DNA of 64,000 bases from Nitrosospira sp. Nsp2 (GCF_003050965.1 NZ_QAOU01000002.1:124001-188000); one strand, 5' to 3'. Numbered from the stretch's first letter, positions 34,432-43,199 are shown. The notes: a model not told the origin generated them from the sequence alone. Numbers and translations: made by a program.

Positions 34432-35058
34432 TTAAGCAGTCCCCGCCTTGCGCCTGCGCGCAACGAGCCCCATCATCGCCAATCCCGCCAGTATCATGGT
34501 GTAGGTTTCGGGTTCAGGGACATTCGACACTGCTCCCGGAACAGAAGACACCGATACGTTATCGAGAAAAGCCCCTCTGTTGTCGCCGCCGGCATTCAGG
34601 TAGCTCAGGCTATACACGCCGTCGGTGCCTGGGGTGAAATTTAAGGTAAAAGTCGAGAATGGGTCGGTACTGTTGAGCAGGTACGAGGCAGTGGCGCTGC
34701 CGAAGTTGACGTGTACCGTGTCGGTGTGGATCCCGCGCTGGCTGCCGCTCAGATCAAAAGAAAGCAGGTAGGTTGTACCCCCAGTCAGGTTGACGTTGTT
34801 CAGGAACAGGCCGCTGGCGAAACTGCTGCCATCCAGATCCACGTAACTTCCATTGCCCGGAAGAACATCATAGCCCCCTCCAGCGCCGTGCAGGTCAACG
34901 GTGCCGCCCGTTATCGTCCAACCACTTATACCAGGTGGAACCCAATTAAGCTGGTCCGGTGCGTAGCTATCGAAATTATCTGAAAAGATGGTCGCCGCAT
35001 GGGTAAGGGAGGGTCCGAGAAGAAGTGCAGCAACTACGGCAAGATTCTTGAATTTCAT
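34432..35058 (-). CDS. PEP-CTERM sorted protein, paralogue of the next gene
   Basis: A 208-residue secreted protein: signal (LAVVAALLLGPSLTHAA), a beta-sandwich domain (about 22-175: FSDNFDSYAPDQLNWVPPGISGW, then GGTTYLLSFDLSGSQRG) and a PEP-CTERM end VPEPETYTMILAGLAMMGLVARRRK. The fold resembles the carbohydrate-binding or lamin-like sandwich used by many PEP-CTERM proteins. AAGGAG precedes the ATG at 35058. Its paralogue lies at 35501-36130 with about half the residues shared. Confidence 0.9.
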   Translation of the reverse strand: MKFKNLAVVAALLLGPSLTHAATIFSDNFDSYAPDQLNWVPPGISGWTITGGTVDLHGAGGGYDVLPGNGSYVDLDGSSFASGLFLNNVNLTGGTTYLLSFDLSGSQRGIHTDTVHVNFGSATASYLLNSTDPFSTFTLNFTPGTDGVYSLSYLNAGGDNRGAFLDNVSVSSVPGAVSNVPEPETYTMILAGLAMMGLVARRRKAGTA

Positions 35059-35500
35059 TTGTAACTCCTTTTATTGTTATGGCAGAGTTAGATAAAGCAA
35101 TATGCGTGCCTTTATATTTAGTACCGCTGAATCAGCATGTTGAAGGAGCGTGCGACTCCCCGGCGCCATCAGGGCGGGCAAGTTGAAAGATACCTCGACA
35201 GATCCGGCGAGGCATGAGTGGGTAAGTGGAATGACAAGCCGGTGCGGGAGGCCAGGCGAAGGAAGGGGGGCCGAACTTCTGGCATGTTCGCACCGGGCCC
35301 AGGCGACCGGGGCAGGGGGCAGGGGGCAGGGGGGCGCCAACTTGATATTGAGCGGACCCGCTTGTGCTGAATCCGGGACGGAAGATGGATGAATCCCGCG
35401 GGCTTGCTACCGCAGCCGCGCTGGCTGGAGTCTCGGGGGGTGGGCGTGCTGTTGTGTCAGGTACTCCGGGCCTTTAACAGGGGGCAGTGGAGTGTCGACC
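35059..35500. other. Intergenic region between PEP-CTERM paralogues
   Basis: About 440 bases without a supported gene. Short G-rich stretches near 35320 (GGGGCAGGGGGCAGGGGGCAGG) stand out. Confidence 0.5.
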
Positions 35501-36130
35501 TCAGGCCCCGGAGGGTTGGCTACGCCGGGTTTTGCAGTTTTTAAGGTGCACCCAGCAACCCAGTACCCCTAACCCGGCGAGCAGCATGGCGGAAGTCGCC
35601 GGTTCAGGGACGGCAGTCACTGATACGTTATCGAGAAACAGCCCTCTATTGTCCCCGCTGACATCCAGGTAGCTAAAGCTGTAAGTGCCATTGGTGGCCG
35701 GCGTGAAGCTCAAGGTATAGGTCGAAAAGGCGTCCATGCTGTCGAGCATGTAGGATGCGGTCGCGCTGCCGAAACCGACGTGCACCGTGTCGGCCAGGGT
35801 GCCGCGATGGCTGCCGGCAAGGTCAAATGAAAGCAGATAGGTCGTGCCTCCGACCAGGTTGACATGGTTTGAAAACAGGCCGCTGACAAAACTGCTCTCA
35901 TCCAGATCGACGTAACTTCCGTTGCCGGGAAGAAAGTCGTAGTTGCCACCCGCCCCATTCAAATCGACAGTGCCGTCCGTTACGCTCCAGCCACTCGATA
36001 CGGGGGGCGACCAAGTGAATTGATCGGGTACGTAGTTATTAAAATCATCGGAAAATACCTGGGATGCGGCATGCGTAAGCGAGCAACCCAGAAGAATCGG
36101 GGTGAGGGCCACAATGTTCTTTAATATCAT
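35501..36130 (-). CDS. PEP-CTERM sorted protein, paralogue of the 34432 gene
   Basis: A 209-residue protein with signal (NIVALTPILLGCSLTHAA), the same sandwich domain (FSDDFNNYVPDQFTWSPPVSSGW, GGTTYLLSFDLAGSHRG) and a shorter PEP-CTERM end VPEPATSAMLLAGLGVLGCW followed by a basic tail. The C-terminus is longer than in the sister (the last 16 or so residues KNCKTRRSQPSGA carry four basic residues). The ATG at 36130 has GGGAG about 12 bases upstream; the frame extends upstream without support. The two genes look like a tandem duplication. Confidence 0.9.
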   Translation of the reverse strand: MILKNIVALTPILLGCSLTHAASQVFSDDFNNYVPDQFTWSPPVSSGWSVTDGTVDLNGAGGNYDFLPGNGSYVDLDESSFVSGLFSNHVNLVGGTTYLLSFDLAGSHRGTLADTVHVGFGSATASYMLDSMDAFSTYTLSFTPATNGTYSFSYLDVSGDNRGLFLDNVSVTAVPEPATSAMLLAGLGVLGCWVHLKNCKTRRSQPSGA

Positions 36131-36533
36131 ATTGAGATTCGCTCCCTGGTGGGTATGATTGCGGTGAGGCGGCGGCAATACGAATGAGACTGCGGATGTG
36201 AATGCGAACGAGAATGCGGATGCGACCTGTAGATGCCGTTTAAGGAAATACCGCGTTCCCTGCCAGCAAATTGAAGCCCCGGAGAAAGAAAACGGTGAAA
36301 TGAGAAGGTCAGGAAGCAGGTTCCTCGATGTGGTTGAAGCGATACGAGGAAGTGGCGTATAAATGGTCGTGTCAGCCCATTCGCTTCAGCAGCTTCTGTT
36401 ATTGTTTACGGCGGCGAATGTCATTGCATTAACGCAAGAACGTCATTTTTCCTGGATTCTCATTTTCAGATCGAAAAGGACCGCAGCGCAAGATAGCCGC
36501 TTCCGTCGCACCATCACCTCAGGAGATGCATAT
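36131..36533. other. Intergenic region
   Basis: About 400 bases with no supported gene, including a run of short imperfect GAATGCGGATG-like repeats near 36180-36230. Confidence 0.5.
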
Positions 36534-36968
36534 ATGAATGACGAAAAAATCTACAAGGGCAGCTGTTTTTGCGGTGCGGTTCAGTTCACGGTCAGCGGGG
36601 AGCCGGATGGAATGGGTTACTGTCACTGCGAGTCCTGCCGGCACTGGTCCGCGGGGCCCGTGAATGCCTTCACGTTGTGGAAAACCGAAGCGTTGCAGGT
36701 TACGCAGGGGGCGGAAAACACCGGTACCTACAGCAAGACGCCGAATAGTTATCGCAAGTGGTGCAAAACCTGCGGCGGCCACATCCTCACCGAGCACCCA
36801 GGCTTGGGGCTTGTGGATGTGTATGCGGCTGTCATTCCGGGCTTTCCGTATCGCCCTGCGGTGCACGTGCACTACCAGGAGACAGTGCTGCCAATCAGGG
36901 ACGGGCTACCGAAGATGAAGGACCTCCCCGAGGAAATGGGCGGCTCGGGTATCAGCATGGCGGAATAA
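36534..36968 (+). CDS. GFA family (Mss4-like) zinc protein
   Basis: A 144-residue protein of the glutathione-dependent formaldehyde-activating enzyme family. The zinc ligands are visible: SCFCGAVQF, YCHCESCR and WCKTCGGH, six or seven cysteines in the usual order. The family name is historic and the reaction is often not formaldehyde-related. AGGAG lies before the ATG at 36534; the open frame runs further upstream but has no family similarity. Confidence 0.92.
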   Translation: MNDEKIYKGSCFCGAVQFTVSGEPDGMGYCHCESCRHWSAGPVNAFTLWKTEALQVTQGAENTGTYSKTPNSYRKWCKTCGGHILTEHPGLGLVDVYAAVIPGFPYRPAVHVHYQETVLPIRDGLPKMKDLPEEMGGSGISMAE

Positions 36969-37022
36969 TATTGCCAGCCGTTCGATTTCATGACTGCCGG
37001 TCCGGTTGCTAGCTGGTCGTTG

Positions 37023-38663
37023 CTAGCCGGTCCCGTCCGCGGTCGTTTCTGTTTTGCGAGGGCGCCGGCTGCGCGCCGCCGTCTTCGGTTTTGTCGGGGC
37101 CACTGTTTCCAGTGGCGCGGTGGCGGTCGCGATCGAGGACGAGGCGGGGGACGAGGTGGAGGACGAAGCTTCGGGCGTGGCCTGGACCGTTGTTTCCCTC
37201 GGGGCTGGATCCACACGGGCGGCCTCTGCCTTCCTGCCCCTTAACTTCCGGCCATCATGTCGGCGCCGACGTGTTTCGTGCTTTCCGATGGTCTCCTCAA
37301 TCGTCGGCGTGGCAACCTGGACCGCGGTATCCTCGGGCGCCGCCTCCGCTCCCACTGCGGCTGACTCGGGCTCGACCTGTGCAATTAGCGCACTCTGGGG
37401 AACCTGGGGTGAGGCGGCCTCTGCCTTCCTGTCCCTCAGCTTGCGGCCATCGCGCCGGCGTCGGCGCGTTTCGTTTTTTCCGATAGTCTCCTCAATCGTT
37501 GCCGTTGCAACGGGAACCGCGGTATCCTCGGGCGCCGCCTCCGCTCCCACTGCTGCTGCCTGGGGCTCGATCTGCTCGGTCTGCACGCTGGGTGCAACCT
37601 GGGGGACATGGGCTGAGGCGGTTTCTGCCTTCCTGTCCCTCGGTATGCGACCGCCACCCCGGCGCGAGCGCGTTTCATGTCTTGCGAGGGTATCCTCGGC
37701 TGCTGCCGGTGCCGTAATTTCGGGAGCGGTTATGGTAGCAGCCTCGGGCTCGCGGCTCGGCCCCAGTTCGTTCCCTACGGGCGCCGTTTCCGGCTCGTGA
37801 GCTGTTTCCGGCTCGGTCGCTGTTTCACGGTCGACCATTTCACCGCTGCCTCGATAGACATACGTGCCGGATTTCTCGTCACGGCCCAGTTCGAGCAGGC
37901 CCCGCGCCTGCGCTTCCTCGAGCAGGTTGCCAAAGGCGCGGAAGCCAAAATAAGTCTCATTGAAGTCCGGTTTACGGCGCTTGATCGCCTGCTTCAGCGT
38001 GGACGCCCATATCTTGCCGCTATCGCCCCGCTCCGATACCAGCGCATCGAAGGTCTGCACAGCGAGATTAATTGCCTTGCTCTTTCGCGCTTCCAGTTCT
38101 TCTTTAGGAAGCTTCTCCGCGTCGGGTTGGCGCCTGGCCGAAGGCTGCGTTTCCTTGCTGTCGCGCTTGGCCGCAGCGCGCTGGATTTCGCGCACCAGAT
38201 CGTCGTAAAAAATGAATTCGTCGCAGTTCGCGATCAGCAGGTCGGAGGTTGATTGCTTGACGCCTACCCCGATTACCTGCTTGGCATTCTCGCGCAGCTT
38301 GGAAACCAGCGGCGAAAAATCGGAGTCGCCGCTGATAATGACAAACGTATTGACATGGGATTTGGTGTAACAAAGGTCAAGCGCATCGACAACCAGGCGG
38401 ATGTCGGCTGAGTTCTTGCCGGATTGACGCACGTGAGGAATTTCGATCAGCTCGAAATTGGCCTCGTGCATCGTTGCCTTGAATGTCTTGTATCGATCCC
38501 AGTCGCAATACGCCTTCTTAACGACAATGCTGCCCTTGAGCAGGAGGCGTTCAAGTACGGGCTCGATGTCGAACTTCTCATACTTCGCGTCGCGCACGCC
38601 CAGCGCGACATTTTCGAAGTCGCAGAATACGGCCATGCTGATGTTTTCGTGGTGTGCAGCCAT
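37023..38663 (-). CDS. NYN-domain putative ribonuclease with OST-HTH domain and repeat tail
   Basis: A 546-residue protein. The NYN (PIN-like) nuclease domain covers about 10-155: MAVFCDFENVALG (Asp15), SGKNSADIRLVVDAL (Asp87) and VIISGDSDFSPLV (Asp113, Asp115), a metal-binding acidic set. An OST-HTH/LOTUS-type domain follows (about 205-290: GDSGKIWASTLKQAIKRRKPDFNETYFGFRAFGNLLEEA). The C-terminal 250 residues are disordered and hold three copies of a 60-residue unit (GAEAAPEDTAVxVAT, then TIEETIGKxETRRRRxDGRKLRxRKAEAA) rich in Ala, Glu and Arg. Such proteins bind or cut RNA. I chose the ATG at 38663 because the conserved MAVFCDFEN strand then begins at residue 10; the longer frame adds a hydrophobic N-terminus. 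Confidence 0.88.
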   Translation of the reverse strand: MAAHHENISMAVFCDFENVALGVRDAKYEKFDIEPVLERLLLKGSIVVKKAYCDWDRYKTFKATMHEANFELIEIPHVRQSGKNSADIRLVVDALDLCYTKSHVNTFVIISGDSDFSPLVSKLRENAKQVIGVGVKQSTSDLLIANCDEFIFYDDLVREIQRAAAKRDSKETQPSARRQPDAEKLPKEELEARKSKAINLAVQTFDALVSERGDSGKIWASTLKQAIKRRKPDFNETYFGFRAFGNLLEEAQARGLLELGRDEKSGTYVYRGSGEMVDRETATEPETAHEPETAPVGNELGPSREPEAATITAPEITAPAAAEDTLARHETRSRRGGGRIPRDRKAETASAHVPQVAPSVQTEQIEPQAAAVGAEAAPEDTAVPVATATIEETIGKNETRRRRRDGRKLRDRKAEAASPQVPQSALIAQVEPESAAVGAEAAPEDTAVQVATPTIEETIGKHETRRRRHDGRKLRGRKAEAARVDPAPRETTVQATPEASSSTSSPASSSIATATAPLETVAPTKPKTAARSRRPRKTETTADGTG

Positions 38664-38958
38664 AAAGTGTTTTACTCTCCAATATGAGCCCGCTCGCTGA
38701 ATTAGAGCGGCGAGCTGGTTCGCGACATGATAGTACAGGTATAGTGCGATCCGGGACATAGTACAACCCCGAAATGCGGCCAAATATGCGGTTATTCGGG
38801 CGGTTTATTTTTATTGTCGGCGTGAGCTTATGAACCAGTACGGGTCTGCTATGGTTAATGCAGGGTCCGTGGTTCCGTGATGCGAGGGGGTGGAGGCGGC
38901 TGTCCCCTCGATCACAACGGCTTAATCAGGGGCGGAACACTTATTTGGGGGAATGATC

Positions 38959-39354
38959 ATGCGGACAGGTATTCTGGTTCTGGCCATGGCGATCTTTTCT
39001 GGTTCTGCGTGGTCTGCGGAATGGACATTGGTCAAGGACAATGCGAAATCAGGCGAAAAAACATATATAGATAAAAGCAACGTCGCGAGGATAGGACCGT
39101 TGGCGCAGATGCCGTCGCTGACCAATTATCAGCGCCCCAAGGGCGTGGCCGGCAGGAAACACCTGTCGGAAAAGGCCTTGGTCGAGTTTGACTGCGAAAA
39201 CCGCGAATTCCGAAAACTGGAATTCTACTGGTATTCGCTCCATGACGGAGAGGGTGAGCTAATTTATTCCTACAAAGACCTGGGTACCAAGCTGCCAGTT
39301 GCCCCGAAGTCCGCCGACGAGGCTGCATGGAAGATCGCTTGCGAAAAGAAATAA
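38959..39354 (+). CDS. Surface-adhesin E-like secreted protein
   Basis: A 131-residue protein with a signal peptide (ILVLAMAIFSGSAWSA). The mature part WTLVKDNAKSGEKTYIDKSNVAR and VEFDCENREFRKLEFYWYS, plus a final WKIACEKK with a second cysteine, fits the adhesin-E-like family of small envelope proteins; the two cysteines could be bridged. GGGGGA lies at a proper distance from the ATG at 38959; the ATG at 38953 overlaps it. Function in this organism is unknown. Confidence 0.75.
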   Translation: MRTGILVLAMAIFSGSAWSAEWTLVKDNAKSGEKTYIDKSNVARIGPLAQMPSLTNYQRPKGVAGRKHLSEKALVEFDCENREFRKLEFYWYSLHDGEGELIYSYKDLGTKLPVAPKSADEAAWKIACEKK

Positions 39355-39450
39355 ATTTGCGCTAATCTTTCAGCTGCGCGTTCCGCGCTAACGCAAAGCT
39401 GCCTTACCGCAAGTGGACAACAACAATCAACCTGACTTCATGCGCATTTG

Positions 39451-40251
39451 ATGCCCACCACCTGGGATGATCTTCTCCGCCCCGGTAGCGCGACCGATTT
39501 CTTTGCCCGAAAGGAATTTCCCCCATTCGATCCGCAAGCAGCCGCATACAGCCGCGCTAATGCGCTATGGCTGGCTGAACTAAGCCGGCTGGTTTACCGT
39601 CACGATGTCGAGGAAGACAATTTCCCTCCACTGCCTGGGCGCAGTCATTTTCTAAAACGGGGCGGGTTGAAGCAGCGTGCCTTTCTCATTTCGGAGAAAA
39701 CCAATACCAAGGCGATGCTGGTGGAGCCCCTCGGGCCCCCAGCGTTCGCGGTGCTCGTATTTCGCGGCACGCAGCGGAGCTACAAGGATGCCAGGACCGA
39801 CCTTCACTGTGGGATTCCGCGGTCGAGCGAGGGTAAAATTCGGGTGCACACGGGTTTTGGGGCTGCGCTGGATTCAGTCTGGGACGATATAGAGCGACAA
39901 CTTTCCGGCCTCGTCTGTCCGCTCTTCTATACCGGGCACAGTCTGGGGGCGGCGCTTGCCGTGCTCGCGGCATCCCGGCGCGCGCCACAGGCCGTCTATT
40001 CATTTGCCTCGCCACGGATCGGCAATGAGGCGTTTGTCGCTTCGCTGGCGGATGTGCCCATCTATCGCGTGGTGGACGATCAGGACGCAGTCACGTCACT
40101 CCCCCCGAAGCTGCTCGGCTTCCGGCATGTGGGGGCGCTCCAGTTGTTAAGAGCGCCGCAGGAAGATCGTTCCTTTTGGGAGGCTTTTATTGCCGGCCCG
40201 CCAAAACCATTGGCTGATCACGCGCCGGTCAACTATGTGGACAGGATATGA
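39451..40251 (+). CDS. Class 3-type lipase family protein
   Basis: A 266-residue alpha/beta hydrolase. The nucleophile elbow is TGHSLGAALA (Ser164); the acid is likely in VVDDQDAVTSLP and the histidine in LADHAPVNYV near the end, the layout of class 3 lipases. The FAVLVFRGTQRSYKDARTDL stretch gives the oxyanion part. There is no signal peptide, so it may be intracellular or exported without one. No ribosome site supports the ATG at 39451, but the N-terminal PTTWDDLLRPG stretch fits its relatives. Confidence 0.85.
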   Translation: MPTTWDDLLRPGSATDFFARKEFPPFDPQAAAYSRANALWLAELSRLVYRHDVEEDNFPPLPGRSHFLKRGGLKQRAFLISEKTNTKAMLVEPLGPPAFAVLVFRGTQRSYKDARTDLHCGIPRSSEGKIRVHTGFGAALDSVWDDIERQLSGLVCPLFYTGHSLGAALAVLAASRRAPQAVYSFASPRIGNEAFVASLADVPIYRVVDDQDAVTSLPPKLLGFRHVGALQLLRAPQEDRSFWEAFIAGPPKPLADHAPVNYVDRI

Positions 40252-40275
40252 GCGAAGCGCAAGGAGAATCACGGT

Positions 40276-40908
40276 TCAAATTTTCGGGATTCGAAGGGTT
40301 TTACTGATCATCAGAGTGCCTGAGAGTACGAACAGCAGCGCCAGTGGATGCAGTTCCCACGGACCGATCATCCAGACGCCCCAATAAAGCTGCTCCCCAA
40401 TACGCCCGGTCCAGGCAGCGAATACCAGCGCGGCGACCAGGACAACGCTGGTCGGAATGGGCGTGCCCTCGAAATGCGTCACCTTATCCGCCCCTGCAGA
40501 GAGCGTTTCGGCCGTGATGTTGAATCGCGCCAGCCGGCTTACCCCACAGCATACGAAGTAAGCCAGCGCGATCCAATCCCAGCCGCCGCGCATCCCCGAA
40601 GCAAAACCGAGGGCGGCGGGAGCCATGCCGAACGAGAGGATGTCCGCGAGAGAGTCGAGCTCCCGTCCGAGCGGGGAATGCGCGCGGCGCCATCGCGCGA
40701 CTCTCCCGTCGAGCACGTCGAATACGAACGCGGCGGCGATCATCCCGGCGGAACTGTAGAAATGCAACACCGAGCGCCCGTCCAGATAAAGCATGGCGAA
40801 GAACACCGCGGCGACGCCGCAGCCGGCGTTTCCGAGCGTGAAGAAGTCCGCGAGCTGGAAATCGCGGATCATTGAGAAATGTCTGGAACGCCTGGGGGAG
40901 GAGGGCAT
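40276..40908 (-). CDS. pssA: CDP-diacylglycerol-serine O-phosphatidyltransferase-like enzyme
   Basis: A 210-residue membrane protein. The CDP-alcohol phosphatidyltransferase motif D-x2-D-G-x2-A-R-x8-G-x3-D-x3-D is complete: Asp64, Asp67, Gly68, Ala71, Arg72, Gly81, Asp85 and Asp89 in FVFDVLDGRVARWRR and SPLGRELDSLAD. It has about six membrane helices. PssA-type proteins of this size make phosphatidylserine from CDP-diacylglycerol and serine. The start at 40908 lacks a clear ribosome site; an internal ATG at 40872 is an alternative. Confidence 0.9.
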   Translation of the reverse strand: MPSSPRRSRHFSMIRDFQLADFFTLGNAGCGVAAVFFAMLYLDGRSVLHFYSSAGMIAAAFVFDVLDGRVARWRRAHSPLGRELDSLADILSFGMAPAALGFASGMRGGWDWIALAYFVCCGVSRLARFNITAETLSAGADKVTHFEGTPIPTSVVLVAALVFAAWTGRIGEQLYWGVWMIGPWELHPLALLFVLSGTLMISKTLRIPKI

Positions 40909-41274
40909 TGGGTGAGTTTATTTATCTGAACAGGCTCCGGGGCGGGGCCGCATCCATAAGCTTCCGCTATAGCCCGGTTGGTGGACGATATTGATTATAG
41001 TAAACGATTGCAGTGCTGCTCATCAGCACAAAAGCGCAGGGTACGAGCGCAGAGCAAGAGCGCAGAGCAGGAGCGCAGAGCAGGAGCTCAGGCGCAGACC
41101 AGAGCGCGGCGCCGTTCCAGCAATGCGAAGCAGGAGTTTTTCCATTCCCCCCGGTGGCTTTCAGCTGTGCTTGCGTTCTATGTTACTCAACGCACTGATG
41201 TGATGTGTCAAAAGCGTGAAGATATAAGCGCTTTTTTATATAAGTGCGTTAACTCTTTAGAAAGGAGAGCGGCA
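40909..41274. other. Intergenic region with short direct repeats
   Basis: About 365 bases without a supported gene. It holds three tandem 13-base units GAGCGCAGAGCAR at 41045-41083 and degenerate continuations (GAGCTCAGGCGCAG). Confidence 0.6.
41045..41083 (+). repeat. Three tandem 13-bp repeats
   Basis: GAGCGCAGAGCAA is followed by two copies of GAGCGCAGAGCAG. They lie upstream of the small membrane protein gene at 41275. Confidence 0.9.
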
Positions 41275-41355
41275 ATGAATAGCATCGCATCCTGGATAGC
41301 GTACATAGTGATACTGGTCGCCGGTTCGGGGCTATTAGGAATTGGTTGGGTATAA
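41275..41355 (+). CDS. Small single-helix membrane protein (26 aa)
   Basis: A 26-residue peptide: MNSIASWIAYIVILVAGSGL, ending LGIGWV. GAAAGGAG lies eight bases before the ATG. One hydrophobic helix spans most of it. It is followed after 52 bases by another small membrane protein gene, and they may be co-transcribed. Role unknown. Its MNSI start is shared with the 24-residue peptide at 56547-56621. Confidence 0.75.
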   Translation: MNSIASWIAYIVILVAGSGLLGIGWV

Positions 41356-41407
41356 ACGACTGCGTTGGGCACATAGCCCCGAGTCAACATTGAGAAAGGA
41401 GATGACC

Positions 41408-41644
41408 ATGAATCAATATACAACCGAAGTGTCGCGGGTAAAGTGGGTTCTCGGCGCTGCTGCGCTTGGCGCGTTGACGATGTTTCTTATGGATCCCGAC
41501 CGTGGCAATCGGCGCCGGGCATTGGCCAAGGACAAGATGAACAGCATGGCGCGCAGGACGCGAAAGCAAATAGATGCCAAGTCGCGCGATCTGGCGAACC
41601 GGGCTAAAGGCCTCCAGGCCGAGGCGCGTCACCTGGTTTGCTGA
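41408..41644 (+). CDS. Small membrane protein with a basic, coiled-coil tail
   Basis: A 78-residue protein. A hydrophobic segment (VKWVLGAAALGALTMFLM) is followed by the conserved DPDRGNRRRALAKDKM block and an extended basic amphipathic helix up to the C-terminus. Such YtxH-like proteins are common in betaproteobacteria and often lie near osmotic-stress genes, from memory. AAAGGAG has proper spacing to the ATG at 41408; the ATG at 41402 overlaps it. Function unknown. Confidence 0.8.
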   Translation: MNQYTTEVSRVKWVLGAAALGALTMFLMDPDRGNRRRALAKDKMNSMARRTRKQIDAKSRDLANRAKGLQAEARHLVC

Positions 41645-42335
41645 TAGTCCTGCTGGGACGGCGAGGGGGTGGGGGACTCGCCCCCGCGTTGCATCTGTAT
41701 GGTACTGGGTGACGCAGGGAAGGCGTGAGCTTCGGCTCCGTCAGGCGTCGTGGCCGATCTGCGGCCACTCGGTGCCTGGACGGGATTGGGGAAACTGCCG
41801 CAGCCCGACCCTGCGGCACCGCGGCAATTTCCTGGAATAAAAAAGTTGGCTGGCTTGCCCGGGGAGTACAGGCTGGCTGGCTGAAAGGCCACTGGCGTAG
41901 GAGAAACCCAGTGGCAACGGATAAGGTCAATAATACGGGGATCGGCCTCTGGCTGACTTTGGGTGCGCTAGCTGAGGGTGGCGGCATAAAGATGTCGTCG
42001 ATCCCGCCAAATTAGTACTTTATTGCTTAAGTATTATTAATGATAATAAGAATGATTCGCATTATACATAAACTCGAAAAGGAAGCAAGCGTTATCTCAA
42101 AAATATTCTCTTTTTCACACATTATGCGCCTGCGGCGCGGCGGGCACGGGTTCTGCCGTGCGCCGCCAACTCCAAAGCGCAAATCGTCGCAAGTGCGCAA
42201 TCTCAAGGGGATCTGGTGAAAGTGGCGGTTGTGCAGCGACATGCGATTGGCAGCCGAAGCACTGTATTATTCGAAGCTCTGGTCTTGAGCCACCAGTGGG
42301 ACGTCTCCCGGGAGCATCATACGGCGCAGGAAAAC
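41645..42335. other. Intergenic region with Fur-box-like sequence
   Basis: About 690 bases without a gene I can support. It contains the AT-rich Fur-box-like site (42039-42067) and, about 70 bases downstream, a stable GC-rich hairpin at 42139-42167 (GGCGGGCACGG against CCGTGCGCCGCC, one bulge). A GTG-started frame from 42216 reads MKVAVVQRH but shows no family likeness and runs antisense to the next gene. Confidence 0.5.
42039..42067. promoter_or_regulatory. Fur-box-like site
   Basis: AATGATAATAAGAATGATTCG and the following CATTATA resemble the ferric uptake regulator consensus (GATAATGATAATCATTATC and its GAATGATTCTCATT variant). A TATACAT -10-like element follows on the plus strand. No iron gene is adjacent, so the target is unclear. 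Confidence 0.45.
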
Positions 42336-42674
42336 TTATTTCCGTTCCGTACCTTTCATTTGTCGTTGCACAATCTGGTCAAACTCGGCGGAAGTGGCTT
42401 CAGCCGTGCAGCTTGCGCCGACCTTTTTGGCTTGATCTGCCAAGACGTTTGCTCCCACGTGACAGATGTTCGCAGCAACATCAATCGGAGCCTGCACAAT
42501 TGAGGGAATCCGGCCAGCGTCAGCATTGATGTTTTTGGCAACATTTTTCGCGATGTTGCGGGTATCGACGTTAATCAACCCCGACGGGGTCTGAGCAGAT
42601 GCGAAAGGCACGAAACCGACGATGGCTATCAGGCTCGTCAGTACGAATACAGATATGTTTTTGATCGTTTTCAT
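42336..42674 (-). CDS. Secreted small protein with AKNxAKNIN motif (copy 1)
   Basis: A 112-residue protein with a signal peptide (NISVFVLTSLIAIVGFVPFASA). The mature part carries INVDTRNIAKNVAKNINADAGRIP, then a region with two cysteines (ANICHVGANVL and GASCTAEAT) and a basic end. It shares VD-x-R-x-x-AKNxAKNIN-x-D, spacing and cysteine positions with the neighbour at 42873-43199. AAGGAGG lies before ATG 42674. No known family recognised. Confidence 0.75.
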   Translation of the reverse strand: MKTIKNISVFVLTSLIAIVGFVPFASAQTPSGLINVDTRNIAKNVAKNINADAGRIPSIVQAPIDVAANICHVGANVLADQAKKVGASCTAEATSAEFDQIVQRQMKGTERK

Positions 42675-42872
42675 TTTATCCTCCTTGAGCAATGGAAGGT
42701 CGGCACTACCTTTCATCGATGTTGCCCGGCTACAGCCTTCCACGGAAAAGTCGCCGGGTCATCTGTTTATAGTTGAGAACGGAAGGTCTTTCCGTTCGGT
42801 GGCGCACGCCGGCACCTCGTAACCTCGCTGCAGAGGCGCCCGGTTTTTACCCAACCCCAAGTTACCGCGTTG

Positions 42873-43199
42873 TTACCGTGTCTCTCCCTTTATCCGCCGG
42901 TAAATTATCCGGTCCAGATCAGGCGTAGTCATTTTGGCGGCGCAAGCCGAGTGTCCTTGTTGCACGGCCCACAGGGTTTCAGCTTTTACCTGGCATACCC
43001 CGGTAGCGACCCCCGGCGGGATTTCAACCGTGTCGGGAATGCGGCTCACGTCAACATTGATGTTCTTCGCAATATTTTTGGCGACGTCGCGGATATCGAC
43101 CCTGACCAGTCCGGGACTTTCCTCCGCAAGCGCTAGCGGTGAGAAACTGAATATAATGGCTGTGCTAGTCGCTAAAAGCATATATGTCATGTTTTTCAT
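42873..43199 (-). CDS. Secreted small protein with AKNxAKNIN motif (copy 2)
   Basis: A 108-residue protein with signal (MLLATSTAIIFSFSPLALA). The mature part VRVDIRDVAKNIAKNINVDVSRIPDTVEIPPGVATGVCQVKAE, then HSACAAKMTTPDLDRIIYRRIKGETR, mirrors copy 1, including the two cysteines and the D-x-I-x-x-R-x-K-G-T/E ending. AAGGAG precedes ATG 43199. The pair probably arose by duplication; both lie on the minus strand with about 200 bases between them. Confidence 0.75.
   Translation of the reverse strand: MKNMTYMLLATSTAIIFSFSPLALAEESPGLVRVDIRDVAKNIAKNINVDVSRIPDTVEIPPGVATGVCQVKAETLWAVQQGHSACAAKMTTPDLDRIIYRRIKGETR

Noticed and set aside
42216-42503. 95-codon frame starting with GTG after AAGGGG
   Set aside because: Half of it is antisense to a supported gene, and the rest shows no similarity to a family.
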